Part shown: piece by piece, positions 1 through 7,816 of the stretch | Numbering within the stretch: the first letter of the stretch is position 1 | Layout: every line of letters begins with the position of its first letter | Origin: Bacteroidota bacterium | Lineage (GTDB): Bacteria; Bacteroidota; Bacteroidia; Bacteroidales; VadinHA17 | Direction: 5' to 3' | Assembly (NCBI GenBank): GCA_030613125.1 | Contig: JAUWMO010000009.1 | Coordinates: forward strand, 1-24,048 | Length of the DNA stretch: 24,048 nucleotides | Position numbers and translations under genes: made by a program | Notes under the pieces: model-generated | The model's database searches: none | What the model was told of the DNA's origin: nothing | The model's input: the letters and a program-made list of their open reading frames with translations, nothing else

Positions 1-61
1 CGTAAAACCTGCAAAGGAAGCTATTTCTATTATGAATAAAATAAGAGAAGCAACTAACTAA
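1..61 (+). CDS. C-terminal tail of a cut gene, possibly dihydropteroate synthase (folP)
   Basis: Reading from base 2, an open frame of 19 codons ends in TAA at 59-61; the rest of the gene lies before the window. The visible peptide ends in VKPAKEAISIMNKIREATN, an amphipathic helix. The 'HDVKxAxE' helix that closes the TIM barrel of FolP looks similar, and folP is often found just before cdaA in Bacteroidota. The identification therefore rests on a short tail and on gene order, and it is tentative. Confidence 0.35.
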   Translation, partial: VKPAKEAISIMNKIREATN

Positions 62-163
62 TACCCTATGGCTAATCATTGTTTTTTTTTACTTTTGCTT
101 TTGCTTGAAGTTGCAGCTTGTCTGTTACCATTATATATATTAACTGAAATATTATAGAAATTC

Positions 164-946
164 ATGTTTATATCATTTATACATCTAAGAGTTCTTGATG
201 TACTGGATATTTTTCTTGTTGCTTTGCTGTTTTATCAATTGTATCGACTCATCAGGGGTACAATTGCCATAAATATATTTGCAGGGATTTTTAGTGTATA
301 TCTTTTCTGGTTGCTGGTAAAAGCCCTTCATATGGAGTTGCTTAGTTCTATTCTTGGTCAGTTTATAGGTGTTGGGGTCATTGCCTTGATTATTGTGTTT
401 CAACAAGAGATAAGACGATTCCTGTTAATTTTGGGTGGAAGATACCGAATGCGAAAATGGTTTTCATTCACCGGCTTTTTTTCTCAGGATGAGAAAGGCT
501 GGATGAGTGAAAAAATTGATGAGGTAGTTATTGCCTGCGAGAATATGTCAAAAACAAAAACTGGTGCACTCATTGTTTTAGCCAAAAAGTCTGAGCTTGA
601 TGCTATAGTTGAAACTGGTGATACAATAAATGCTGATATTTCCTCGCGTCTGATGGAGTCTATTTTTTTCAAAAATAATCCTTTACATGACGGTGCAGTT
701 ATTATCATGGATGAGAAAATAAAAGCTGTAAGATGCACTCTGCCTTCCACTGAAAATATTTACCTGCCTGCAAAGTTTGGTATGCGACACAGGGCTGCGG
801 TTGGAATGACGGAAAAAACCGACGCGCTCGTAGTTGTTATTTCTGAAGAATCAGGTGAAATATCCTTGTCCACTGAAGGAGATCTTGTGTTAAACCTCAA
901 ACCAGAAAATCTTAAGAACCGCCTTTTAGAGGAATTGAAGTTATAA
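164..946 (+). CDS. cdaA: Diadenylate cyclase CdaA (c-di-AMP synthase), membrane-anchored
   Basis: This protein of 260 residues joins two ATP molecules into the second messenger cyclic di-AMP at the inner membrane. Hydrophobic segments at about residues 10-30, 36-56 and 65-90 form the N-terminal membrane anchor. The cyclase (DAC) domain follows from about residue 105. Both signature motifs of the DAC family are present: Asp-Gly-Ala at 176-178 (in HDGAVII) and Arg-His-Arg at 208-210 (in GMRHRAAVG). The length is typical of CdaA/DacA. The ATG at 164 is 102 bases after the preceding stop. No cdaR or glmM gene, the usual partners in Firmicutes, follows; instead a repeat and the convergent plsY come next. 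Regulation is not visible. Confidence 0.95.
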   Translation: MFISFIHLRVLDVLDIFLVALLFYQLYRLIRGTIAINIFAGIFSVYLFWLLVKALHMELLSSILGQFIGVGVIALIIVFQQEIRRFLLILGGRYRMRKWFSFTGFFSQDEKGWMSEKIDEVVIACENMSKTKTGALIVLAKKSELDAIVETGDTINADISSRLMESIFFKNNPLHDGAVIIMDEKIKAVRCTLPSTENIYLPAKFGMRHRAAVGMTEKTDALVVVISEESGEISLSTEGDLVLNLKPENLKNRLLEELKL

Positions 947-953
947 ATCATAA

Positions 954-1010
954 ATCCCCAGTCCACAATTCCATATTTCGGAAGTGTGATTTCAGTTATG
1001 CTGTTTCTGT
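954..1010 (+). repeat. Dispersed intergenic repeat, copy A (short form)
   Basis: The 40 bases at 954-993 match 4864-4903 at about 34 positions. Both copies contain TATTTCGRAAGTGTGATTTC, and both continue with CAGTTATGCT followed by a T-rich stretch. Copy A has only two recognisable units of the 7-base repeat (about 958-971) that is expanded in copy B, and it lacks a 20-base segment present there. It lies a few bases after the cdaA stop, in the gap between convergent genes. The rest of the 947-1086 gap holds nothing else I recognise, apart from a short inverted repeat (TTGCAGA 1074-1080 / TCTGCAA 1091-1097) that straddles the plsY stop codon. Confidence 0.7.
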
Positions 1011-1086
1011 TTAGCGATTGTCCCTTGTGATACCGATACATATTGGGATTGAGTGAGTAGTTGGAGGAATGATTTGCAGAGAGAAT

Positions 1087-1740
1087 TTATTCTGCAAGTA
1101 TTCTTTTCCGGGCAGACATCAGGAATGTAGCTTTAGATTCCTGATTCCTCAAAAGTCTTTCAATATTCTTCTGATGTGTAAACAGAAGTAATATTGCTAC
1201 CGCTAATGAAAAGATCATTAATGAAGGGGTTGTAATATGAAAAATCAGGATTAAGACAAACGGAAAAGAAAAACCAGCAATAATAGAACCCAGGGAAACA
1301 TATTTTGTCAGAAATATAATAACCAGAAAAATTCCGATACATACTGCTGTTGAGACGGGATTTAAAGCAAGAATGATTCCAAATAGTGTTGCCACACCTT
1401 TTCCACCCCTGAACCCAACATAAACAGGAAAAATATGGCCAAGCATGGCTGCTGTACCCAAAACAAGCTGATAAGTAATAAAGTCGTCTGATTTAGGTAC
1501 ATAAAAATAGGTGATATATGCAAGGTGTACAACTAACCACCCTTTAAACATGTCAACTATCAGGACCGGAATTCCAGCCTTCCAGCCTAACACCCTAATA
1601 GTGTTCGTGGCACCGGCATTACCACTCCCATAATCCCTTACATCCTTGCCATGAAACCATTTCCCAACCCAAACCGAAGTAGGGATTGATCCAAGTAAAT
1701 ATGCTAAAACTATCAATAAGATTCTAAGAAGAATTTGCAT
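1087..1740 (-). CDS. plsY: Acyl-phosphate:glycerol-3-phosphate acyltransferase PlsY
   Basis: PlsY transfers the acyl group from acyl-phosphate to the sn-1 position of glycerol 3-phosphate, the first committed step of phospholipid synthesis, in the inner membrane. The 217-residue protein is strongly hydrophobic, with about five to seven membrane segments. Two hallmark motifs of the family are visible: SGNAGATNTIRVLG (about residues 39-52) and a glycine-rich GHIFPVYVGFRGGKGVAT (about 102-119). The end, rich in basic residues (SARKRILAE), is probably cytoplasmic. Length is typical. The ATG at 1740 begins MQILLRILL, giving the usual first helix. The gene is convergent with cdaA and lies 208 bases after the ppdK stop, separated from it by the ppdK terminator, so it probably has its own promoter. 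Confidence 0.95.
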   Translation of the reverse strand: MQILLRILLIVLAYLLGSIPTSVWVGKWFHGKDVRDYGSGNAGATNTIRVLGWKAGIPVLIVDMFKGWLVVHLAYITYFYVPKSDDFITYQLVLGTAAMLGHIFPVYVGFRGGKGVATLFGIILALNPVSTAVCIGIFLVIIFLTKYVSLGSIIAGFSFPFVLILIFHITTPSLMIFSLAVAILLLFTHQKNIERLLRNQESKATFLMSARKRILAE

Positions 1741-1892
1741 ATAAAATCCTTTTGTATGAATTGCAAAAATACGACTTTTTTTTTAAATGATTTTTATCAG
1801 GTTTTACGAAATTTTTAAAACCATACTAACTCCTTAAATATATGAATTATACAGAGGATATTAAGAATGTTTATAAATATCTGTCATAGAAT

Positions 1893-1925
1893 AAAAAAAA
1901 GCAGTGACTTTCCAATCACTGCTTT
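1893..1925 (-). terminator. Intrinsic terminator of ppdK
   Basis: On the minus strand, a perfect 10-bp stem (AAAGCAGTGA / TCACTGCTTT, plus-strand arms 1898-1907 and 1916-1925) with an 8-base loop is followed by an unbroken run of T (plus-strand A run at 1893-1900). It starts 24 bases after the ppdK stop codon. The rest of the 1741-1948 gap is AT-rich, with no other feature I can support. Confidence 0.9.
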
Positions 1926-1948
1926 ATAAATAGCATATTAATTTATTA

Positions 1949-4675
1949 TTAACCATTGTTTAAATAAGCCTGGGCTGCAGCCAGACGTGCAATAGGGACC
2001 CGGAAAGGTGAACAGCTTACATAGTCCATACCAACAATATGGCAGAATTCCACCGAATTGGGTTCTCCACCATGTTCCCCGCAAATACCTACTTTCAGCT
2101 TTGGATTTGTGCTTCTTCCTTTTGAAGTTCCCATTTCAACCAGTTGGCCGATCCCTTCGCGGTCCAATATCTGGAACGGATCGTTTTTCAGGATACCTTT
2201 TTCAATATAGATAGGCAGGAATTTTCCGGCATCATCCCTCGAATAACCAAAGCCCATTTGGGTAAGGTCATTGGTGCCGAATGAAAAGAATTCAGCAACT
2301 TCAGCAATTTTGTCAGCAATTAAAGCTGCTCGTGGTATCTCGATCATGGTGCCTACCATATAATCTATTCTTTCACCTCTTTCTTCAAAGACTTTCTCGG
2401 CTGTTGTTCTGATAATTTTTTCCTGCAATTTGTATTCTTCAAGTGTCCCGATAAGAGGAACCATTATTTCAGGTTTAGCTTTTATGCCTTTTTCTTTGAG
2501 GTTTAATGCTGCTTCAATGATAGCTCTGGCTTGCATTTCAGTTATTTCCGGGTATGTAATCCCTAGCCGGCATCCACGATGACCAAGCATTGGATTGAAC
2601 TCATGCAGAGAATCTACCTTGATTTTTATTTCATCAACACTTATTCCCATTTCTTCTGCCATTTCTTGCTGGTTTGCTTCTTCATGAGGAATAAACTCAT
2701 GGAGCGGTGGGTCAAGCAATCTCACTGTTACCGGCAGATCATGCATGGCTTCAAAAATTCCCTCAAAATCAGACCTTTGAATTGGAAGGAGTTTATCAAG
2801 TGCCTTTCTTCTTCCTTCTTCATTATCAGCTAGTATCATTTCCCTCATAGCTACAATCCTGTCACCTTCAAAAAACATATGTTCGGTACGGGTAAGACCA
2901 ATACCCTGGGCTCCAAAACTCCGGGCAACAGTAGAATCATGAGGTGTATCAGCATTGGTTCTAACCAGCATTCTTGAATGTTTATCGGCAAGCTCCATAA
3001 GATTTTCAAAGTCATCGCTTAGTTCGGGATCAATAGTTTGAATTTTTCCTTCATATACTTCCCCTTTGGTGCCGTTCAATGACATCCAGTCACCTTCTTT
3101 AAATGTTTTTCCGTCGGTTTTAAGTGTACGGTTCTTGTAATTTATCTGAATACTACCGGCACCGGAAACACAACATTTACCCATACCCCTTGCAACCACA
3201 GCAGCATGGGAAGTCATTCCGCCACGGGCAGTAAGGATACCATTAGATACGTGCATTCCAGCCAGATCTTCAGGAGATGTTTCTATCCTGACCAGAATAA
3301 CTTCCTTACCCTCTTCGGCCCATATTTCAGCATCATCGGCAAAGAAAACAACCTGACCGGTGGCTGCACCTGGTGAAGCAGGGAGTCCTTTGGCAAGAAC
3401 AGTTGCTTTGCTAACTGCTCGTTCATCAAAAACAGGATGAAGAAGCTCATCAAGTTTTTCCGGTGCATTTCTAAGTATCGCTGTTTTTTCATCAATTTTG
3501 CCTTCACGAAGTAAATCCATTGAGATTTTAATCATTGCAGCGCCGGTACGTTTTCCATTCCTGGTCTGTAATAACCACAATTTTCCTTCCTGAATTGTAA
3601 ACTCAAGGTCCTGCATGTCACTATAATGGTCGTCAAGTCTTTCCTGTATCTCAAAAAGCTCTTTATAGATATCAGGCATAGTTTCCTCCAGTGAAGGAAA
3701 TTCAGTAGCACGTTTTTCTTCAGAAACAATTGCCAGTTTTGCCCATCTTAAAGAACCTTCCCTGGTGATTTGCAGTGGCGTACGAATTCCGGCAACTACA
3801 TCTTCTCCCTGGGCATTGATCAGATATTCTCCATTGAAGATATTCTCCCCAGTTCCGGCATCCCTGGTAAAAGCAACACCTGTGGCTGAATCGTTACCCA
3901 TATTTCCAAAGACCATTGCCTGAACGTTAATGGCTGTACCCCAATCATCAGGTATTTTATTCAATTTCCTGTAATATATTGCCCTATCATTATTCCAGCT
4001 ATCGAAAACAGCCATTACTGAGCCCCAGAGCTGATCCCATGGATCTGTCGGGAAATCGTGGCCGGTCCTCTCCTTAATGCCTTTCTTAAATCTGAATACC
4101 ATTTCTTTGAGATGATCAACAGTAAGGTCGGTGTCAAGCGCCACGCCTTTTTCTTCTTTTAACTCTTCAATGATCTCTTCAAAAGGATCAATATCTTCTT
4201 TTGAGGTAGGTTTCATTCCTAATACAACATCACCGTACATCTGGATAAAACGACGGTATGAATCCCACACAAATCTTCCATTTCCGGTTTTTGAAATAAG
4301 TCCGGCTACAGTATCATCATTCATGCCAAGGTTCAGTACTGTATCCATCATACCCGGCATAGAAGCCCTGGCACCAGACCGTACTGAAAGAAGGAGAGGG
4401 TTTTCATTACTTCCAAAGTTCATCTTCATAATATCTTCAACATATTTTACAGCCTTATCTACATCCGACCTTAAAAGGTCAATGACTTTTTCTCTTCCCA
4501 GTTCATTATATTCGGTACAGACTTCAGTAGTAATGGTAAATCCCGGAGGTACAGGGATACCTATCAGGTTCATCTCTGCAAGGTTGGAACCTTTGCCACC
4601 TAGCAGGCTCTTCATTCCGGAATTTCCTTCCGCTTTTTTGTTTCCAAATGTGTAAACTCTTTTATTTTCTGACAT
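1949..4675 (-). CDS. ppdK: Pyruvate, phosphate dikinase (PPDK)
   Basis: PPDK interconverts pyruvate + ATP + Pi and phosphoenolpyruvate + AMP + PPi in the cytoplasm. In anaerobic Bacteroidota it can serve glycolysis or gluconeogenesis. The 908 residues follow the family order. The N-terminal ATP-grasp domain covers about 1-370 (GGKGSNLAEM near 26-35, SVRSGARASMPGMMDTVLNLG near 97-117). The swivelling phosphohistidine domain carries GGMTSHAAVVARGMGKCCVSG, with catalytic His490. The C-terminal PEP/pyruvate TIM barrel includes LLDPPLHEF, SFGTNDLTQM and GICGEHGGEP, with catalytic Cys865. Nothing is truncated. The gene has its own terminator, and a candidate promoter lies just upstream. No PPDK regulatory protein (DUF299) gene is nearby. 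Confidence 0.98.
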   Translation of the reverse strand: MSENKRVYTFGNKKAEGNSGMKSLLGGKGSNLAEMNLIGIPVPPGFTITTEVCTEYNELGREKVIDLLRSDVDKAVKYVEDIMKMNFGSNENPLLLSVRSGARASMPGMMDTVLNLGMNDDTVAGLISKTGNGRFVWDSYRRFIQMYGDVVLGMKPTSKEDIDPFEEIIEELKEEKGVALDTDLTVDHLKEMVFRFKKGIKERTGHDFPTDPWDQLWGSVMAVFDSWNNDRAIYYRKLNKIPDDWGTAINVQAMVFGNMGNDSATGVAFTRDAGTGENIFNGEYLINAQGEDVVAGIRTPLQITREGSLRWAKLAIVSEEKRATEFPSLEETMPDIYKELFEIQERLDDHYSDMQDLEFTIQEGKLWLLQTRNGKRTGAAMIKISMDLLREGKIDEKTAILRNAPEKLDELLHPVFDERAVSKATVLAKGLPASPGAATGQVVFFADDAEIWAEEGKEVILVRIETSPEDLAGMHVSNGILTARGGMTSHAAVVARGMGKCCVSGAGSIQINYKNRTLKTDGKTFKEGDWMSLNGTKGEVYEGKIQTIDPELSDDFENLMELADKHSRMLVRTNADTPHDSTVARSFGAQGIGLTRTEHMFFEGDRIVAMREMILADNEEGRRKALDKLLPIQRSDFEGIFEAMHDLPVTVRLLDPPLHEFIPHEEANQQEMAEEMGISVDEIKIKVDSLHEFNPMLGHRGCRLGITYPEITEMQARAIIEAALNLKEKGIKAKPEIMVPLIGTLEEYKLQEKIIRTTAEKVFEERGERIDYMVGTMIEIPRAALIADKIAEVAEFFSFGTNDLTQMGFGYSRDDAGKFLPIYIEKGILKNDPFQILDREGIGQLVEMGTSKGRSTNPKLKVGICGEHGGEPNSVEFCHIVGMDYVSCSPFRVPIARLAAAQAYLNNG

Positions 4676-4714
4676 AGTATAAAATTTTGAAAATTATTTT
4701 CGAAAAAATTTCCC

Positions 4715-4722
4715 CAAAAGTA
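4715..4722 (-). promoter_or_regulatory. Candidate -7 promoter element for ppdK
   Basis: The minus strand reads TACTTTTG, an exact match to the Bacteroidota -7 element TAnnTTTG, 40 bases before the ppdK ATG. I find no TTTG at the proper upstream distance, so this rests on the -7 element alone. Confidence 0.35.
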
Positions 4723-4811
4723 ATAATAAATTTATTATTAATTGCCATTTTAAGAGTATCATCAAATTTCACCTTTAAAACGGTCAACTCTATTCAGGCA
4801 TGGTCCAGTTT

Positions 4812-4945
4812 GCAGTCCACAATCCGCAGTCCGCAGTCGGCAATCTGCAATCCGCAATTCCCCATCCCCAATCCGCAATTAACTATTTCGAAAGTGTGAT
4901 TTCGGATTTCGGAAATTGGTTACAGTTATGCTTTGTTTTTTGTTA
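4812..4945 (+). repeat. 7-bp tandem array plus dispersed repeat, copy B (long form)
   Basis: From 4812 to 4881 the sequence is ten consecutive 7-base units of the type GCARTCC: GCAGTCC, ACAATCC, GCAGTCC, GCAGTCG, GCAATCT, GCAATCC, GCAATTC, CCCATCC, CCAATCC, GCAATTA. They run directly into a segment shared with 954-1010 (TATTTCGAAAGTGTGATTTC, then a 20-base segment specific to this copy, then CAGTTATGCT and a T-rich run). It fills the 346-base gap between ppdK and xerD together with AT-rich DNA that includes the ppdK upstream region. I see no reading frame of interest in this gap. Confidence 0.75.
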
Positions 4946-5021
4946 ATTATACTTCGTACCTTATATTTTACCGGGCAAGTGTCGCATTTTATGCATCAAG
5001 CTGAGAACCGGGAATCAATAG

Positions 5022-5927
5022 TCACGACCTTGGATGAAATTGTATTATTGTATCCCTTAGGTATTCACGATCGAGGTGTGTGTAAATCTCGGTAGTAGTG
5101 ATGGATTCATGCCCCAGCATCTCCTGAACTGCTCTGAGATCAGCACCCCCCTCAATCAGATGTGTGGCAAATGAATGTCTGAAAGTATGAGGGCTAATAT
5201 TCTTTTTCAAGCCAGATTTCTCAGACATTCCTTTAATGATATTAAAGATCATAATCCTCGATAGTTTCCGGCCGTTCCTTGTTAGGAATAATATGTTTTC
5301 ATCAGTCTTTTCTATCTTTTTTAGTTTTCTCCTGTTTTCGAAATAATATTTAATCTCTTTCATAGCCCGGGGACTGATAGGTACAAGGCGTTCCTTATTC
5401 CCTTTTCCGGTAACCTTGATATACCCTAACTTAAAATTAAGGTTGGAGATTTTCAGATCGACCAACTCTGAAACCCTTAAGCCACAACTATACAGTGTTT
5501 CAAGAATAGCTTTATTTCTTTGCCCCTCAGGTTTGCTTAAGTCTAAATTTGAAATTAGCTTATCGATTTCCTCAACAGAAAGAATATCAGGAAGTTTTCT
5601 TCCTATTTTTGGAGATTCTATCAAAGCTGTGGGATCTGATTTGATTAGGTCATCCATGAGAAGATACCTGAAAAAGGCTTTCAGCCCTGAGATCATCCTT
5701 GCCTGTGATCTTGAACTTACACCGAATGAATTGATCCATTGGATAAAATTTTTAATATGTAAGGGTTTGACATTTTCAGGAACCGGCACTTCACCCATAA
5801 CCTCAAAGTATTGTACAAGCTTGATGATATCGTGAAGGTATGCTTTGACTGAATTCTCAGATAAAGATTTTTCAAGGCTTAGATATATTTTGAAACCTTT
5901 AATATGATGATCCCAACTTTTATTCAT
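5022..5927 (-). CDS. xerD: XerD-type site-specific tyrosine recombinase
   Basis: XerD with a XerC-type partner resolves chromosome dimers at the dif site. The 301-residue protein has an N-terminal SAM-like core-binding domain (about 1-95) and a C-terminal catalytic domain (about 110-301). All catalytic residues are visible: Arg151 (CGLRVSEL), Lys175 (VTGKGNKE), His247 and Arg250 (SPHTFRHSFATHL), His273 (LGHES) and the nucleophile Tyr282 (EIYTH). Length and the ending after HLDREYLRDTIIQFHPR fit housekeeping XerC/D rather than phage integrases. It is divergent from aroQ, an arrangement I know from other Bacteroidota. No integration site or cargo is seen beside it, which supports the housekeeping role. 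XerC versus XerD cannot be settled without comparison. Confidence 0.9.
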   Translation of the reverse strand: MNKSWDHHIKGFKIYLSLEKSLSENSVKAYLHDIIKLVQYFEVMGEVPVPENVKPLHIKNFIQWINSFGVSSRSQARMISGLKAFFRYLLMDDLIKSDPTALIESPKIGRKLPDILSVEEIDKLISNLDLSKPEGQRNKAILETLYSCGLRVSELVDLKISNLNFKLGYIKVTGKGNKERLVPISPRAMKEIKYYFENRRKLKKIEKTDENILFLTRNGRKLSRIMIFNIIKGMSEKSGLKKNISPHTFRHSFATHLIEGGADLRAVQEMLGHESITTTEIYTHLDREYLRDTIIQFHPRS

Positions 5928-6194
5928 CTGTTTAAATTTTTTTATTTACCTAAAAATGAAAAAAAAAAATTTCTTCACTTATGTAACCACTTCGTTCTCT
6001 CATGAACTTATTTTAATCATTCTCTTGTGTGAATTTTTGATTAAAAAAGTTCATGTTCGTTTCATGTTATATAACAAGTCCCGGTTAATCTAATTTGGTG
6101 AATATTATTTTATTTTTGTTAATGACCAGAATGGTTTAAAGTCTAAGCGTATTTTCCTTATACAAAAATATATTAAATAATAAGTTTTACGCCG

Positions 6195-6629
6195 ATGAAA
6201 ATCCAAATTATTAATGGCCCGAATCTGAACTTGCTGGACAAAAGGGAACCTGACCATTATGGTACAGCCTCCTTTGATGACTACCTTCCTATATTAAAGG
6301 AACATTTTACAGATATTCAAATTGATTATTATCAGTCAAATATTGAAGGAATGATCATTGATAAAATCCAGGAAGTGGGGTTCAGCTATGATGGGATCGT
6401 GATTAATGGCGGAGGATACACTCACACATCGGTTTCTATTGCCGATGCTTTAAGAATTGTAACTGCTCCGGCAATTGAAGTGCATATTTCAAATATCCTT
6501 GCCAGAGAGGAATACAGGCATATTTCATTTATTGCAAATGCTTGCAGAGGTAGTATTATGGGATTCGGACTCGATTCCTACCGGCTTGCAATCGAAGCTT
6601 TGAGGGTAATAAATAAAGAGTTGATGTAA
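6195..6629 (+). CDS. aroQ: Type II 3-dehydroquinate dehydratase
   Basis: AroQ removes water from 3-dehydroquinate to give 3-dehydroshikimate, the third step of the shikimate pathway. The 144-residue cytoplasmic enzyme (dodecameric in the family) shows NGPNLNLLDKREPDHYG with catalytic Tyr22, INGGGYTHTSVSIADAL with Asn71 and His77, EVHISN with Glu95 and His97, and an Arg-containing REEYRHIS stretch. Small departures from the usual family text are Asp15 where Gly is common (NLLG) and Gly-Gly for Pro-Gly in INPGAYTHTS. The gene stands apart from the aromatic operon at the right end of the window. It converges on the HupE-like gene with a gap of only 4 bases. A possible -7 element (TATTTTTG, 6111-6118) lies 76 bases upstream, without a well-spaced -33 element. 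The 267-base gap 5928-6194 holds nothing else I recognise. Confidence 0.95.
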   Translation: MKIQIINGPNLNLLDKREPDHYGTASFDDYLPILKEHFTDIQIDYYQSNIEGMIIDKIQEVGFSYDGIVINGGGYTHTSVSIADALRIVTAPAIEVHISNILAREEYRHISFIANACRGSIMGFGLDSYRLAIEALRVINKELM

Positions 6630-6633
6630 TTTT

Positions 6634-7221
6634 TTAAAATCCCGGAAACCTTTCCATCATAATTATCAGAGAAACTCCCAGGCCGGCTCCTGACAAAACC
6701 AGGTACCATTCCCTTCGTTTTACATTTAAAATATCAACAAGGATCCAGGTCATCAGCATGATTACTATTACAATAATAAGTTGCCCAATCTCAATTCCAA
6801 GATTGAAAGAAAAAAGTGGTCCGATAATATTACTTTCCTGCCCGAGAAGGCTTCTGAGGTAATTGGAAAATCCCAGTCCATGGATCAAACCGAAAAACAT
6901 TGCCGTTGCATATTTAAAAACATGTCGTTTTGATGAAACTTTGCCCGATTTTTGTAGGATATTAGCAAGAGCGGTAATAAATATGGTAACGGGTATAAGA
7001 AATTCAATAAGATCAATAGGAATTTTCAGAATTTTCAACGTGGCAAGTGCAAGTGTCGCGGAATGACCCAGAGTAAAAGCTGTAACCAGAACTAATACTT
7101 TTTTCCATTGATTAAAAGAATAAACAGCACAGAGTGTAACAATGAATAAAATATGATCATATGCATTAAGATCGGCAATATGATTGATTCCTAAGCTAAG
7201 GTATAAATGAAAAGTTGTCAT
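6634..7221 (-). CDS. HupE/UreJ-family membrane protein
   Basis: This 195-residue protein has about six membrane segments and the conserved polar residues of the HupE/UreJ (type 2) family, some members of which are metal (nickel/cobalt) permeases. Visible motifs are NHIADLNAYDHILF (His14, Asp22, His23) in the first helix, FTLGHSAT (His53), FFGLIHGLGFS (His114) and FNLGIEIGQL (Asn140, Glu144, Gln147). The substrate is not shown by the sequence. No hydrogenase or urease gene is present, and in Bacteroidota this protein is usually found alone or beside a DUF6702 protein, as here (divergent, 63-base gap). The ATG at 7221 starts MTTFHLYLSLG, giving the full first helix. Confidence 0.85.
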   Translation of the reverse strand: MTTFHLYLSLGINHIADLNAYDHILFIVTLCAVYSFNQWKKVLVLVTAFTLGHSATLALATLKILKIPIDLIEFLIPVTIFITALANILQKSGKVSSKRHVFKYATAMFFGLIHGLGFSNYLRSLLGQESNIIGPLFSFNLGIEIGQLIIVIVIMLMTWILVDILNVKRREWYLVLSGAGLGVSLIIMMERFPGF

Positions 7222-7284
7222 AGTGTTTTTTTTAAAGAAATAAAAATTTGGTTAATTTTAGGTATTATTGAAGCATAAGGTAAA

Positions 7285-7779
7285 TTGTATGTTTTAGGTT
7301 TTTATATTGTTTTGATTCTTATAACACTGTTACATCCTGTTCATGTATCAGTGACAAATGTGGAGTATAAAACAGAGAATGAATTATTTGAAGTTTCATT
7401 TAAAATATTTTACGATGATTTTGAAACAATCATTGCACATAAATATAATGTACAATTAAACCTTGGCCTGGCAAATGAACGTAAAGATAAGGATGTTTAT
7501 TTTACTCAATACATTAATGATAGTTTTACTTTTATTGCAGATGGGAATTTTTTACTGCCAGAGTTCAGGTCTGGAAAGATCAATGAAAATTCAATCTGGC
7601 TCTATTATACATACAGCAACACTGCTGATGTAAATGAGGTTATTATCTCAAACAGACTAATGATGGATCTGTTTGATGACCAGACTAACTTGTTGTTATT
7701 TAAGTATGGAAGTTTTGAAAAAGGTTATTTGGTGAAACGGGGGAAAGAAAAAATTGTCATTGATCTTGGCAATGTTTAA
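7285..7779 (+). CDS. DUF6702 family protein with N-terminal signal anchor
   Basis: The 164-residue protein starts with a hydrophobic stretch (about residues 2-16) followed by LHPVHVSVTNVEY, then FKIFYDDFETII. This His-Pro-x-His-Val-Ser start and the acidic F-DDFE motif are typical of DUF6702, a Bacteroidota family of unknown function, probably exported to the periplasm. There is no in-frame ATG at the front: an in-frame stop (7276-7278) precedes TTG at 7285, and AAGG (7277-7280) stands 4 bases before that TTG, so a TTG start is likely. The divergent HupE/UreJ neighbour is a recurrent partner, which suggests a joint role, perhaps in metal uptake; this is an inference. The stop codon is 37 bases before the next start. 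Confidence 0.75.
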   Translation: MYVLGFYIVLILITLLHPVHVSVTNVEYKTENELFEVSFKIFYDDFETIIAHKYNVQLNLGLANERKDKDVYFTQYINDSFTFIADGNFLLPEFRSGKINENSIWLYYTYSNTADVNEVIISNRLMMDLFDDQTNLLLFKYGSFEKGYLVKRGKEKIVIDLGNV

Positions 7780-7816
7780 TTTCGCAGTATATTCATTTTT
7801 TGGTTATAATAGGTTT

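Noticed and set aside
79..97. Promoter for cdaA (TACTTTTG at 90-97)
   Set aside because: The -7 word matches, but the only TTG lies 8 bases upstream instead of about 19, and the surrounding T run makes a chance match likely.
4131..4655. A 174-codon plus-strand open frame opposite ppdK
   Set aside because: It lies wholly inside the well-supported ppdK on the other strand, has no family resemblance, and is the kind of mirror frame expected from the codon use of the real gene.
4812..4881. Regular repeats that could suggest a CRISPR array
   Set aside because: The units are 7 bases, contiguous and without spacers; there are no cas genes nearby.
5022..5927. Integrase of a mobile element
   Set aside because: Length and motif context fit housekeeping XerC/D; it is flanked by aroQ and ppdK with no att repeats, phage or conjugation genes.
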